A DNA stretch of 64,000 nt from Streptococcus mitis (GTDB lineage: Bacteria; Bacillota; Bacilli; Lactobacillales; Streptococcaceae): contig NZ_JALDTZ010000002.1 of assembly GCF_023109105.1 (NCBI RefSeq), positions 106,360-170,359 of the forward strand, given 5' to 3'. This document shows, in pieces, positions 1 through 9,102 of this stretch (position 1 is its first letter; each line of letters opens with the position of its first letter). A program made the position numbers and the translations under genes. The notes under the pieces were generated by a model. It was given only the letters and a program-made list of their open reading frames with translations. It had not been told where the DNA came from and made no database searches.

Positions 1-3000
1 CCTTCACCTGGGATTACCTTAGTTGTTGAACCATCTTCAAATGTTGCAGGAACATCATCATCCATTGGTACACTTGGATCACCTTCTGTAAACTTAGGTT
101 TACCTGTTTGTGTTTGACCTTGTATATCTGTTGATGGAACATCTTCAGCTGTTGGTGTTACTGGTGTTACTGTTGGTGTGTACTTAGCTGTAACTGGTAT
201 ACCATTCTTATCCACACGTTTAACAGTTACACCTGTTCCGGTTCCTGTGAATGATTTTTCTGGTACAAATGTTACAGTTCCATCTGGTGCTACTGTGTAT
301 GTTCCTTCACCTGGGATTACCTTAGTTGTTGAACCATCTTCAAATGTTGCAGGAACATCATCATCCATTGGTACACTTGGGTTACCTTCTGTAAACTTAG
401 GTTTACCTGTTTGTGTTTGACCTTGTTTGTCAGTTGAAGTAACATCTTCACCTGTTGGTTTTACTGGAGTAATCTTAGGTGTGTAAGTTGTTTCTACTGT
501 AGTACCGTTAGCATCTTTCGCTTGAACCTTAACTGAAACGACATCACCTGAATATGATTTATCAGTTGGTGTGAAGGTTACAACACCTGTTTCTTTATCA
601 ACTGTGAAGCTACCGATAACCTTGCCTTCTGGTGATTTAGCATCTACTGAAGTAGCTGGTTGACCATTTTCGTCAAGAAGAGTAATGGTATCCTTGTCGA
701 TTGGTGCAACTGGATCTCCTTCTGTGAAGGTCACTGTTCCAGTTTGAACCAAGCCTTGAGGTGCTTCTGATGAAGCTGGAGTTGCAGTTGGTGTTACCGG
801 TGTTACTGTTGGTGTGTACTTACCTGTTACTGGTGTACCATTCTTATCTACACGTTTAACAGTTACGCCTGTTCCGGTTCCTGTGAATGATTTTTCTGGT
901 ACGAATGTTACAGTTCCGTCTGGTGCTACTGTATATGTTCCTTCTCCTGGAATTACCTTAGTTGTTGAACCATCTTCGAAGGTTGCAGGCGTATCATCAT
1001 CCATTGGCACACGGCTATTACCTTCAGTAAATTCAGGTTTACCTGTTTGGGTTTGGCCTTGTTTGTCCGTTGAAGTTGCAGGTTCAGCAGTTGGAGTTAC
1101 TGGTGTCACTGTTGGTGTGTATGTCGCAGAAGCTTTTGTTCCGTTCTTATCTTCACGGACAACTGTCACTGCTGGTGCAGTTCCGACGAATGATTTTTCT
1201 GGAACGAATGTTACTGTACCATCTGCTGCAACCGTAAATGTACCAACTCCCTCAACTGTCTTAGTTGTTGAACCGTCGTCAAATGTTGCTGGTACATCTT
1301 CGTTGATTTCAACAGTCTTTTCAACGCCGTTAACTTCAACTGTACCACCCTTGAATTCAGGTTTGCCTGTTTGAGTGGCACCTTGGATGTCTTTTGTTTC
1401 TGCTGGGGTTGCAGTTGGTTTAACAGGAACAATCTCTGGAGTGTAGGTTGTACCTACAACGATACCGTTTGAACTTTCAGCCACAACTGTAACTGGAGTT
1501 ACTGTACCAGTGTAAGATTTATCTGTTGGCGTGAAGGTTACAGTACCTGTTGCTGTATCAATTGAGAAGGTACCAATTGGTGTTACTCCATCCTCTGCAT
1601 AAGCTGGGGTAGTAGTAACCTGATAACCATCAGCATCTAAGAGTATATAGCTATTATCTTTAATAGTAATTTCTTTATCTTCACCATTAACTTGTACAGT
1701 TGTACCTGCGAATGTTGGTGTTCCTGTTTGAATCGCACCTTGTACATCAATTGATGTTGCCGGATTCGCAGTTGGCTCTGCAGCTACTACAGTTGGAGTA
1801 TAAGTCGCATCCGCTGTGATAGTAGATGTTTTTCCGTCTTCATTTGTAATGAGAGCAGTAGCTTGTACAGTTACTCCATTAGCAGTACCAACAAAGTCTT
1901 CTTCAGGTGTAAATGTTACAGCACCTGTTGTAGGATCAATTGTATAAGATCCCTCACCTTCTACTGTCACAGTAGTTTCATCCGTAGGTTTACCAGTTGC
2001 AGGATCCACTAACTTCTTACTTGTGATTTTAGCTGTCTTATCATTACTCAAATCAAATGTTGGAGTTTGAGTTTGTGGGACATTTTGAATATCTCCAGAA
2101 ACTTTATTTGTTGGAGTGATAGAAACCGGAGTTACTGTTGGGGTATATGTAGCAGAAGCTTTGTTTCCATTCACATCTTCGCGGACAACTGTTACTGCTG
2201 GTGCAGTTCCTACAAAGTTTGGTTCTGGAACGAATGTTACTGTACCATCTGCTGCAACCGTAAATTTACCAACACCTTCTACTGTTTTAGTTGTTGAACC
2301 GTCGTCAAATGTTGCTGGAACATCTTCGTTGATTGGTACAGTTTTCTCAACGCCGTTAACTTCAACTGTACCACCCTTGAATTCAGGTTTACCTGTTTGT
2401 GTGGCACCTTGGATGTCTGTTGTTTCTGCTGGGGTTGCTGTTGGGGTTACTCCTACAACTGTTGGTGTGTATGACGCAGAAGCTTTTATTCCATTCTTAT
2501 CTTCGCGGACGACTGTCACTGCTGGTGCAGTTCCTACAAAGTTTGATTCTGGAACGAATGTTACTGTACCATCTGCTGCAACTGTAAATGTACCAACTCC
2601 CTTAACTGTCTTAGTTGTTGAACCGTCGTCAAATGTTGCTGGAACATCTTCGTTGATTTCAACAGTCTTTTCAACACCGTTAACTTCAACTGTACCACCC
2701 TTGAATTCAGGTTTGCCTGTTTGTGTGGCACCTTGGATGTCTTTTGTTTCTGCTGGGGTTGCAGTTGGGGTTACTCCTACTACAGTTGGTGTGTACTTAG
2801 CTGTAGCAGTCTTAACGTACTCTTCTTGAATCTTACCGTCTTTATTTCGACCAACTGGCGCTGACAATGTAACTTCCACACCTTTGGCTGTACCAGTAAA
2901 GCTTGGTTCTGGAGTGAAGGTTACTTCACCAGTTGTAGGATTGATGGTGTAAGTCCCTTCTCCAGCTACGGTTACAGATTTCTCATCAGTAGTACGACCT

Positions 3001-3545
3001 GTTGCTGGGTCTACCAACTTAGCAGGATAGTCCGCGCTTGGAGCAATAGCAATCTTATCACCAGCTGAGTTAGAAGCCGTTGTATTAAAGGTAGGTGTTT
3101 CTTTTTGAGTTGCACCTTGAATATCTTTAGAAGTCTTGTCAACCCCTTCAATGTCAATCGGTGATACAGTTGGAACATATTGACCATCCATAGTATTTAA
3201 TTGGCCATTCACATTAGGTTCGCTGTCTGGGAATTTTGTTGACCAACCAGTATCATAGCCATTATTGTCTGAGCGACGGATAGAGATACCATCAGCAGTT
3301 CCTAGGAAATTATCTTCTGGGATAAACTCAACATCTACATCTTTACCATTCGCAGTAATCTTGTACTTACCTTGTCCTTGAACGACGTAGTAACCGTCTG
3401 CGTCAAGAGTTGCACGATTGCCATCTTTGTCAACGATGTATGGTGCTACAGTTTCGTCGATGACAGCAGCAGAGTTGCGTTCATACTTGTGTTCTCCACG
3501 TGCTGTAAAGGCTACAGTTGCTGTTTGTTTGGCACCTTGGGGAGC
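1..3545 (-). repeat. Tandem CshA-type fibril repeats within the adhesin gene
   Basis: About ten in-frame repeats with boundary motifs near 111, 418, 755, 1065, 1378, 1736, 2080, 2405, 2728 and 3113, so the period is roughly 300-385 bp. Copies at about 1065-1378, 2080-2405 and 2405-2728 are almost identical over long stretches, whereas those at about 1736-2080 and 2728-3113 belong to a different sequence subtype. This points to recent duplication or recombination between repeats. The array continues past the left edge. Confidence 0.85.
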
Positions 3546-5840
3546 ACTTGTTTCTTTGAATTCCCCTTTTGGTGGGTGGGTGATTTGAGTCTTGAAGTCT
3601 TCTACTTCACCTGAGAAGGCCATGCCAGTTGGGCTTTCGATCTCGTTCGCTTTCTTAGCAATACGAACACGAGCACCTAACTCTTTAACGCTTGGGTCGA
3701 CGTAAGTCTTGCTGTTTGCAAAGGTCAACTCAACAGTCCCATCTTGTGTGATTGTAGCGAGATTTGAGCGTTCATCTTCATCGAATTTACCATTTTGGTT
3801 AAAGTCTACCCAACCATAGATATGTGCTTCTGAAGCTCCATCCGTATGAGCTTGAATTGACATCTTGTAGTTACCTGGTTTGGTACGGTCCATCTTGATC
3901 ATCTCATTGGTTGTCCCTTTGAGTTCTTCTGGAAGCAATTGGTTAATGCCTTCATCGGCCGTAGTTGAGTTATCATCACCGAACCAGTCAAGAGTCGTGT
4001 TTTCATCCATATCTGGGCTAACGTTACCAATATACGGTTGATTTACTTTAGCACCAGTTACGCCATCTACAGTTGCAATAGTATGCATAGCCTTACCGTA
4101 TGACTCAGGAGCATCCCCTTCATCAATTGGAAAGAATCCCAGCATAGCAGACTGTTTACCACCCGAAGCGATATAAAGTCCCACTTCAGATGCTCCACGC
4201 GTCATAACAAGGGGAACAGAGGAATCGGCTGCAGAAATATTTGGCCCAAAGACACCAGTCCCAAGACCACCAGTTACTTGGTCAGGGTTTCCAAAATACT
4301 TCCAAGCGACTGGTTTTTTATCTGGGCCAACTTCAGTAGACCCGCGAAGTTGGTCAAGGTTAGTTCTGTAGAATGATTTACCATTAATAGTAGTCTTAGG
4401 GTTAGGGCCAAAAAGATTATCCGTATCTTGTATCATGTACGGTACACTAGCAATTCTACTAGCTTTTTTCCATTCTCCAAGATGTTGCCAACCTTGTCCG
4501 TTGGTAGTGAACATAACAAATTCACCAGGGTTGGCAGACTCTCCATCAGCCATAACAACAGCTGGTTTAACTTTCTTGCCACGGAAGGTTGCAGAGATTT
4601 CAAACTGAACTCCGATATTTCCACCATTTATCGCTGAAGCAATGGTTGTCTTCTTGGCTTTGGTATCAATTCCTTCATGTCTAATTTCGGTATAACCATT
4701 TTGAGGCTCTGCGGTAATCATGGCCTCATCACCGTTCTTGAAACGTAACTTAGTAGTGGGTGAACTCGAATTATTGACAAAACCGTTTCGAGCATTTGGA
4801 TCATAGGTTGCTTTTTCTGCGTCAGTAGCTCCTTGGCTTTCTAGTCGCTTCTTATAGATTTCAGTTGCTTGGAAGGGTTTCAAAGACTTAACTTTGATAG
4901 TTACCACATATCCAGGCATGATTTCCTTAGTATAGGTAGCCCCAACTTGAAGAGCCATTTTCTCTTGTAAGTTTTCAGTTGGTTTAACTTCGGAGGCAGG
5001 TACTAATGTCGTAGTGGTTCCTGTCCAGTTGGCTACATCTCCAAAGTCCAACCATGTGATCTGGCTAGTCAAAGATTTTGCGTCAAGGTCTGTTGTATAT
5101 CCTGGTTTTTCAACTTTTGGAGTTGAAGTTGCGTCTACAACGTCTGCACCAATTCCAGTAGCTGTTGCAGTATCTGCACGGAAGGCAGTATTCTTGTCAA
5201 TCTCTTTACCATTACGAGGGTCGTTCTTCCCTGTATTTGCAATTGCGTTTGTACCTTCAGCTGGCTTTGTGTTTTCAGCAGGTTTTGCTGTAGTTGCTTC
5301 TGTTGTAGCAGGAGTTTCAACTACTGGTTTTTCTACTTTAGCTACTTCCTTGTTTTTAAGTTTCGCATTGACAGTCGTTACGAGTGATTGGTAAGCTGCG
5401 TCAAGTTCAGCTTGGCTTGTAGCAGAAGTAAGTGCATTTTTAGCATTAGCAAGACCTACCTTAAGAACTTCAACACTCTCGTCTGTCTTGTTGCTGTATT
5501 TACCATTTGCCACGTTTGCTTCAATTTCAGCAACGTAAGCTGCCAATTTGTCGCTATTTAGCTCAGGTTTTACTTCAGTAGAAACTGCAGGTGCTGCTTC
5601 TGCTTTATAAGTTACTTCTTTAGCAGGTGCTGCTTCTGTTGTTACAGGAGTTTCAGCTTTGTCTACTTCTGTTGTAGCTGCAACTCCGTCAGCTTGTTTT
5701 TCTTCAGTTACTTCATCAGCTCCGACACCTGTAGCAGTTCCGAGCATTACCAACGTTCCGAGTAAGACCGAGCAAACTCCTACATTTAACTTACGAATTG
5801 AAAATCGACTAATACGATCATTAAAGAGATCATTTTTCAC
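1..5840 (-). CDS. CshA-family YSIRK surface adhesin, 3' end outside window
   Basis: The first 1946 codons of a giant wall-associated adhesin; the 3' end, where a sortase signal would be expected, lies left of the window. I start it at GTG 5838-5840 because a GGAGGT ribosome site (5848-5853) sits 7 nt upstream. Residues 13-29 form a YSIRK/G-S signal (FSIRKL, then GVCSVLLGT) with probable cleavage near residue 41. A Lys/Glu/Ala-rich helical stretch follows. About residues 256-480 resemble the CshA non-repetitive adhesive domain, and about 660-745 a GEVED-type domain (WVDFNQNGKFD ... GEVEDF). From about residue 767 on there are tandem CshA fibril repeats of about 100 residues, each opening with an IQGATQ-like motif. 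In the CshA family the N-terminal region binds host ligands and the repeats form a stalk. The ligand here is unknown. Recognised by family resemblance only. Confidence 0.88.
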   Translation of the reverse strand, partial: MKNDLFNDRISRFSIRKLNVGVCSVLLGTLVMLGTATGVGADEVTEEKQADGVAATTEVDKAETPVTTEAAPAKEVTYKAEAAPAVSTEVKPELNSDKLAAYVAEIEANVANGKYSNKTDESVEVLKVGLANAKNALTSATSQAELDAAYQSLVTTVNAKLKNKEVAKVEKPVVETPATTEATTAKPAENTKPAEGTNAIANTGKNDPRNGKEIDKNTAFRADTATATGIGADVVDATSTPKVEKPGYTTDLDAKSLTSQITWLDFGDVANWTGTTTTLVPASEVKPTENLQEKMALQVGATYTKEIMPGYVVTIKVKSLKPFQATEIYKKRLESQGATDAEKATYDPNARNGFVNNSSSPTTKLRFKNGDEAMITAEPQNGYTEIRHEGIDTKAKKTTIASAINGGNIGVQFEISATFRGKKVKPAVVMADGESANPGEFVMFTTNGQGWQHLGEWKKASRIASVPYMIQDTDNLFGPNPKTTINGKSFYRTNLDQLRGSTEVGPDKKPVAWKYFGNPDQVTGGLGTGVFGPNISAADSSVPLVMTRGASEVGLYIASGGKQSAMLGFFPIDEGDAPESYGKAMHTIATVDGVTGAKVNQPYIGNVSPDMDENTTLDWFGDDNSTTADEGINQLLPEELKGTTNEMIKMDRTKPGNYKMSIQAHTDGASEAHIYGWVDFNQNGKFDEDERSNLATITQDGTVELTFANSKTYVDPSVKELGARVRIAKKANEIESPTGMAFSGEVEDFKTQITHPPKGEFKETSAPQGAKQTATVAFTARGEHKYERNSAAVIDETVAPYIVDKDGNRATLDADGYYVVQGQGKYKITANGKDVDVEFIPEDNFLGTADGISIRRSDNNGYDTGWSTKFPDSEPNVNGQLNTMDGQYVPTVSPIDIEGVDKTSKDIQGATQKETPTFNTTASNSAGDKIAIAPSADYPAKLVDPATGRTTDEKSVTVAGEGTYTINPTTGEVTFTPEPSFTGTAKGVEVTLSAPVGRNKDGKIQEEYVKTATAKYTPTVVGVTPTATPAETKDIQGATQTGKPEFKGGTVEVNGVEKTVEINEDVPATFDDGSTTKTVKGVGTFTVAADGTVTFVPESNFVGTAPAVTVVREDKNGIKASASYTPTVVGVTPTATPAETTDIQGATQTGKPEFKGGTVEVNGVEKTVPINEDVPATFDDGSTTKTVEGVGKFTVAADGTVTFVPEPNFVGTAPAVTVVREDVNGNKASATYTPTVTPVSITPTNKVSGDIQNVPQTQTPTFDLSNDKTAKITSKKLVDPATGKPTDETTVTVEGEGSYTIDPTTGAVTFTPEEDFVGTANGVTVQATALITNEDGKTSTITADATYTPTVVAAEPTANPATSIDVQGAIQTGTPTFAGTTVQVNGEDKEITIKDNSYILLDADGYQVTTTPAYAEDGVTPIGTFSIDTATGTVTFTPTDKSYTGTVTPVTVVAESSNGIVVGTTYTPEIVPVKPTATPAETKDIQGATQTGKPEFKGGTVEVNGVEKTVEINEDVPATFDDGSTTKTVEGVGTFTVAADGTVTFVPEKSFVGTAPAVTVVREDKNGTKASATYTPTVTPVTPTAEPATSTDKQGQTQTGKPEFTEGNSRVPMDDDTPATFEDGSTTKVIPGEGTYTVAPDGTVTFVPEKSFTGTGTGVTVKRVDKNGTPVTGKYTPTVTPVTPTATPASSEAPQGLVQTGTVTFTEGDPVAPIDKDTITLLDENGQPATSVDAKSPEGKVIGSFTVDKETGVVTFTPTDKSYSGDVVSVKVQAKDANGTTVETTYTPKITPVKPTGEDVTSTDKQGQTQTGKPKFTEGNPSVPMDDDVPATFEDGSTTKVIPGEGTYTVAPDGTVTFVPEKSFTGTGTGVTVKRVDKNGIPVTAKYTPTVTPVTPTAEDVPSTDIQGQTQTGKPKFTEGDPSVPMDDDVPATFEDGSTTKVIPGE

Positions 5841-5879
5841 TAATATTACCTCCAAATTGCATAAAATTTAGCTTAGTTT

Positions 5880-5908
5880 AGAATAAATATGTATTTAATA
5901 TTTCGCAA
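5880..5908 (-). promoter_or_regulatory. Candidate promoter of the adhesin gene
   Basis: On the minus strand TTGCGA (5903-5908) and TATTCT (5880-5885) are separated by exactly 17 bp, about 40 nt upstream of the GTG start. The hexamers deviate from consensus, so this is a reasonable but unproved sigma-A promoter. Confidence 0.5.
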
Positions 5909-6055
5909 ACTAATCGCTGTTATATTTTACCATGCTAGCTCTTGAATACCAAGTATTTTGCTCAATTTTTTTTAAAATTTTGCTTTTTTTATAGTTCAAC
6001 TTATTTGAGGTATCTTAAAAAAATTAACATATGCTCAAGATATTTTTAACATACA

Positions 6056-6080
6056 AAAAAGAGGGAATTCCCCTCTTTTT
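6056..6080. terminator. Bidirectional hairpin between adhesin promoter and IS remnant
   Basis: AAAAGAGGG-aatt-CCCTCTTTTT forms a perfect stem with an A-run on one side and T-run on the other, ending just before the inverted-repeat-like end of the IS1167 remnant. It could insulate the adhesin promoter from transcription arriving from either side. The remainder of 5909-6168 holds only AT-rich sequence and the IS end. Confidence 0.6.
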
Positions 6081-6664
6081 GGGCTCTATACTATTTGTAG
6101 TGGGTAAATCCCCTATGGATATGATGGAGCCTATTTTGTTGTAGAAAAAAAGTCCCTTAAGATCTATAATGAAAAGCAACCAAACCATCATTAGAAAGAA
6201 TCATATGGAACCATTACATTTTATCACAAAACTCCTCGCTATTAAAGACTCTAATATCCAGATTCTAGATATCATAAATAGGGATACCCTCAAGGAAATC
6301 ATCGCTAAACTGGATTACGAGGCGCCATCTTGTCCTGTTTGTGGAAATTTAATGAAGAAGTAAACGTCGAAAATTTCTTACCTTGAAACAACAGGTATGC
6401 CTACTAGAATTCTTCTGAAAAAGTGTCGTTTTAAGTGCTATCAGTGCTCAAAAATGGCAGTCGCTGAGACTTCCCTCGTCAAGAAAAATCACCAAATCCC
6501 TCGTATCATCCACCAAAAGATTGCTCAAAAGTTGATTGAAAAGACTTCTATGACCGACATTCCCCATCAGCTGTCCATTTCAACTTCAACTGTTATTCGC
6601 AAGCTCAATGACTTCCGTTTTAAGCATGATTTTTCTCGTCTTCGTGAGATTATGTCCTGGGATG

Positions 6665-6694
6665 TTGAAACAGTCAGGGGAGTGACTGTTTCAA
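6665..6694. repeat. Hairpin insertion a in transposase, AACAGTCA stem
   Basis: A perfect 12-bp stem (TTGAAACAGTCA ... TGACTGTTTCAA) with a 6-nt loop GGGGAG. It replaces the DEYAFTKG part of the transposase between MSWD and KMSFIAQ. Confidence 0.85.
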
Positions 6695-6906
6695 TCGGGA
6701 GATGAAGATGAGCTTCATTGCGCAAGATTTTGACAATCTCAATATCATCGCTGTTCTTGAGGGAAGAACACAAGCTGTCATCCGAAATCACTTTCTGTAC
6801 AACAATCGAACTGTTAGCTGCCAGGTGAAAATCATTACTATGGATATGTTTAGCCCTTGTTATGAATTGGCTAAGCAACTTCGCTTTCGAATTTCTAGGC
6901 TTAGGT

Positions 6907-6931
6907 TGAAACAGTCTCCCAGACTGTTTCA
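6907..6931. repeat. Hairpin insertion b in transposase, AACAGTCT stem
   Basis: An 11-bp perfect stem TGAAACAGTCT ... AGACTGTTTCA with loop CCC. The left flank (CTTCGCTTTCGAATTTCTAG followed by GCTTAGG) matches the spacer found between hairpins at 23505-23535. It interrupts the coding sequence after AKQL. Confidence 0.85.
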
Positions 6932-6996
6932 CGCTCAAATGCTAAAATCGTTCTTGATCGCTTTCAACCTTCCTTATTATATTTCTAAACTCAGGC

Positions 6997-7021
6997 TAAA
7001 ACAGTCCACTGGACTGTTTTA
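6997..7021. repeat. Hairpin insertion c in transposase, AACAGTCC stem
   Basis: An 11-bp perfect stem TAAAACAGTCC ... GGACTGTTTTA with loop ACT. Its left flank (CCTTATTATATTTCTAAAC then TCAGGC) resembles the array spacers. It sits where the transposase should read DRFHIVQHLSRAM. Confidence 0.85.
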
Positions 7022-7576
7022 CTCCAACATCTAAGCCGTGCTATGAGTCGTGTCCGCGTCCAAATCATGAATCAGTTTCATCGAAAGTCTCATAAATACA
7101 AGGCTATCAAGCGATATTGGAAACTCATCCAACAGGATAGTCCTAAACTCAGCGATAAACGTTTTTATCGCCCTACTTTTCGTATGCACTTGACGAATAA
7201 GGAGATTCTAGACAAGCTTTTGAGCTCTTCCGAAGACTTGAAAGACCACTATCAGCTCCTGCTTTTTCACTTTCAGAATAAAGAAGAGCCTGACAAATTT
7301 TTCGGACTCATTGAGGACAATCTAAAGCAGGGTCATCCTCTTTTTCAGACTGTCTTTAAAACCTTTCTAAAGGACAAAGAGAAAATAGTCAACGCCCTTC
7401 AATTACCCTATTCCAACGCCAAACTAGAAGCGACCAATAATTTAATCAAACTTATCAAGCGTAATTCCTTTGGTTTTCGGAACTTTGAAAACTTCAAAAA
7501 ACGGATTTTTATCGCTCTGAACATAAAAAAAGAAAGCACGAAATGTGTCCTTTCTCGAGCTCATACTCAATGAGAA

Positions 7577-7612
7577 TAAAAAAGCGGATCAGCATTCGCT
7601 GAACCACTTTTT
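7577..7612 (-). terminator. Terminator of the XRE/DUF2975 operon
   Basis: On the minus strand AGTGGTTCAGC-gaat-GCTGATCCGCT is followed by TTTTTTATT, with two non-Watson-Crick positions in the stem. It begins at the stop codon of the XRE gene. It may also stop read-through from the transposase remnant. Confidence 0.65.
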
Positions 7613-7814
7613 AATCTGGCACATACTCCAATATATCACCAGGTTGGCACCCAAGTTCTTTACAAATGGCTTCTAGCGTTGAAAAACGTATAGCTTTGGC
7701 CTTACCTGTTTTCAGTATTGAAAGATTTGCGGGAGTAATACCTACGCGTTCTGCTAAATCTCCTGAACGCATTTTTTTCTTTGCTAATTCGACATCTAGA
7801 TTAATAACAATCAT
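7611..7814 (-). CDS. Small XRE-family (Cro/CI type) transcriptional regulator
   Basis: A 67-residue protein that is almost entirely one helix-turn-helix domain (SGDLAERVGITPANLSILK, residues about 17-36). It resembles the YozG-like regulators that usually accompany DUF2975 membrane proteins. It is the last gene of a three-gene minus-strand unit, 17 bp after the 7832-8308 gene. By analogy it probably represses its own operon. The perfect inverted repeat at 8932-8956 next to the operon's -10 element is the obvious candidate operator. No effector domain is present, so signal input, if any, would come from the membrane partners. Confidence 0.85.
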   Translation of the reverse strand: MIVINLDVELAKKKMRSGDLAERVGITPANLSILKTGKAKAIRFSTLEAICKELGCQPGDILEYVPD

Positions 7815-7831
7815 GTGATAGTCTCCTTTCT

Positions 7832-8308
7832 CTAAATTGTAAACTCATTTTCTTCTGCAATTTCGTTTGCTTTTTCAAGGACTTTACCAATTGTCCAAAC
7901 AACGAGAGCAGTAACCATGAAAGTTATATTCAGAAATGAATAACCATTGAGTGTTAAAATACCATCTCCTAGAAATGAGGCAATAAAGAGAGAAAGAGAA
8001 ATACGATTAGCAAGTTTGACATTATGACTTGTAAAAATCTGTTCATGAATAATATTTTGGAAGAACTGTCTAACACAGAATAGTACAAACAGAATGATAA
8101 AGCTATTGATAAAGGACAAAGCACTCACTAGAATTGAAGTATTCACCATATCAGGTTTTAAGGAAATAGTCCCAAGGTTAAATAGGCTAATCTCAGTTAC
8201 ATTGAAAACTGTTAAAAGGATGGATATAACTAAAGACACTCCCAAGATAAAAATTAGGATATTAATAAAACCTAAAGCAAATGGTAAGTAGGAATTTTTC
8301 TTAGACAT
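7832..8308 (-). CDS. DUF2975-type four-helix membrane protein
   Basis: A 158-residue hydrophobic protein with four predicted membrane segments and the short segment EQIFTSHNVKLANRIS characteristic of DUF2975 proteins. I chose ATG 8306-8308 (MSKKNSYLPF), preceded by GAGG. An upstream in-frame TTG at 8350 would add 14 residues but lies across a TATAAT sequence and has no ribosome site. The function of the family is unknown. Constant pairing with a tiny XRE regulator suggests a sensor or anti-regulator role, which is inference only. Confidence 0.75.
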   Translation of the reverse strand: MSKKNSYLPFALGFINILIFILGVSLVISILLTVFNVTEISLFNLGTISLKPDMVNTSILVSALSFINSFIILFVLFCVRQFFQNIIHEQIFTSHNVKLANRISLSLFIASFLGDGILTLNGYSFLNITFMVTALVVWTIGKVLEKANEIAEENEFTI

Positions 8309-8375
8309 TAATTTCAAAACCTCGTTTCTAATCTCTACTATATTATACAATATTAGTAAGTGTTACGTACATGTA

Positions 8376-8867
8376 TTATGCTACTTTATCTGAAAATTGA
8401 TTTTTGATTGAAGTAAGCACCAAGCTAGCAAGAAACAAAAATGCTGCAATCGAGAAGTTAAAAATGATGTGGGCAGGATTCAAAATTAGTTCTGTAATAC
8501 CTTGGATTGCTCCTACTACAGTCATTAAAACTGCACCCTTTTTCAAGAATGAAATGGTTGTATTTTCAAAAAGATCACTTTCTTTAAAGTTCTTAGCAAA
8601 CTGTTTTAATTTGATAAGGCCATAAGTCAGAAGTGTATTACCAGCAACAAAGGTTAGAACAAAGGCATTAACCCCTCCCCACGCTTCGTAGCCTGACCTT
8701 GTTACCTCTCCACCTTCGGGCATTAGTTGGCTGATATCAAATTGACCAAGTAGAAGAACTAAGGAAGCGATACTAAGGAAACTGAGGGTAAAGATTCCCA
8801 AATTAGAACCCAATGTAACAAGTGATTTAGCGAAGTTTACGATTTTAGTTGATGTAGTTTTTTTCAT
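8376..8867 (-). CDS. DUF2975-like membrane protein, first gene of XRE module
   Basis: A 163-residue membrane protein with four hydrophobic segments (about 15-41, 66-85, 107-125, 132-153) and a KESDLFENTTISFLKKGA linker typical of DUF2975. It starts at ATG 8865-8867 with an AGAGGA ribosome site. It is 67 bp upstream of a second, shorter DUF2975 paralogue and an XRE gene, so the operon encodes two related membrane proteins. Whether they form a heteromer is unknown. Confidence 0.75.
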   Translation of the reverse strand: MKKTTSTKIVNFAKSLVTLGSNLGIFTLSFLSIASLVLLLGQFDISQLMPEGGEVTRSGYEAWGGVNAFVLTFVAGNTLLTYGLIKLKQFAKNFKESDLFENTTISFLKKGAVLMTVVGAIQGITELILNPAHIIFNFSIAAFLFLASLVLTSIKNQFSDKVA

Positions 8868-8931
8868 GATGATTTCCTCTTTTATAAAATATTTTTAGTT
8901 TTAGCAACAAATGAGCTCTTTTTGTTACTAG

Positions 8932-8969
8932 TCGAAAACTTATTATTGTTTTTCGATATATCTAGTATA
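8932..8969 (-). promoter_or_regulatory. Operator-like inverted repeat and -10 of DUF2975/XRE operon
   Basis: TCGAAAAC (8932-8939) and GTTTTTCGA (8948-8956) form an inverted repeat directly downstream of a minus-strand TATACT -10 element (8964-8969). A repressor bound here would cover the transcription start. The rest of 8970-9102 is AT-rich with no feature I can support. Confidence 0.5.
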
Positions 8970-9102
8970 ACATAATTTTTTTGAGATGCACCACTTTTTT
9001 ATCGTTTTTTGATAATTTTTTTCTTTTATTTAAAAAATTACTTTATTTAAAGGAAATCAAATATAAAAATAATCTAGTAAACTCTTTTTAATAATCTCAA
9101 GA

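Larger units (their letters stand above)
6082..7573 (+). pseudogene. Decayed ISL3-family (IS1167-type) transposase
   Basis: Fragments of one transposase are spread over three frames: 6205-6363 (start MEPLHFITKLL, then a CPVCG zinc-binding piece), 6397-6705 (PTRILLKKCRFKCYQC, helix-turn-helix region), 6702-7034 and 7043-7573 (RVRVQIMNQF ... LEATNNLIKLIKRN, the catalytic C-terminus). An in-frame TAA at 6361, a deletion after it, and three hairpin insertions (near 6665, 6907 and 6997) destroy the frame. The left end at 6082 (GGCTCTAT...) looks like an ISL3 terminal repeat. No matching right end is visible after 7573, so the copy is probably truncated and immobile. Identification rests on recall of the IS1167 protein. 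Confidence 0.85.

Noticed and set aside
814..1374. Plus-strand reading frame of 186 codons within the adhesin region
   Set aside because: It is a low-stop antisense frame over near-identical coding repeats, Val/Thr/Ser/Pro-biased, with no ribosome site; the minus-strand adhesin explains the sequence.
2116..2829. Plus-strand reading frame of 237 codons within the adhesin repeats
   Set aside because: The same antisense effect of the repeats; its sequence merely repeats that of the 814-1374 frame.
6567..6938. Minus-strand 123-codon frame across the transposase remnant
   Set aside because: Antisense to recognisable transposase fragments and dependent on the inserted hairpins.
8309..8350. N-terminal extension of the DUF2975 gene from TTG 8350
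   Set aside because: The TTG lies in TTGTATAAT, a promoter-like element, without a ribosome site; ATG 8308 has one.
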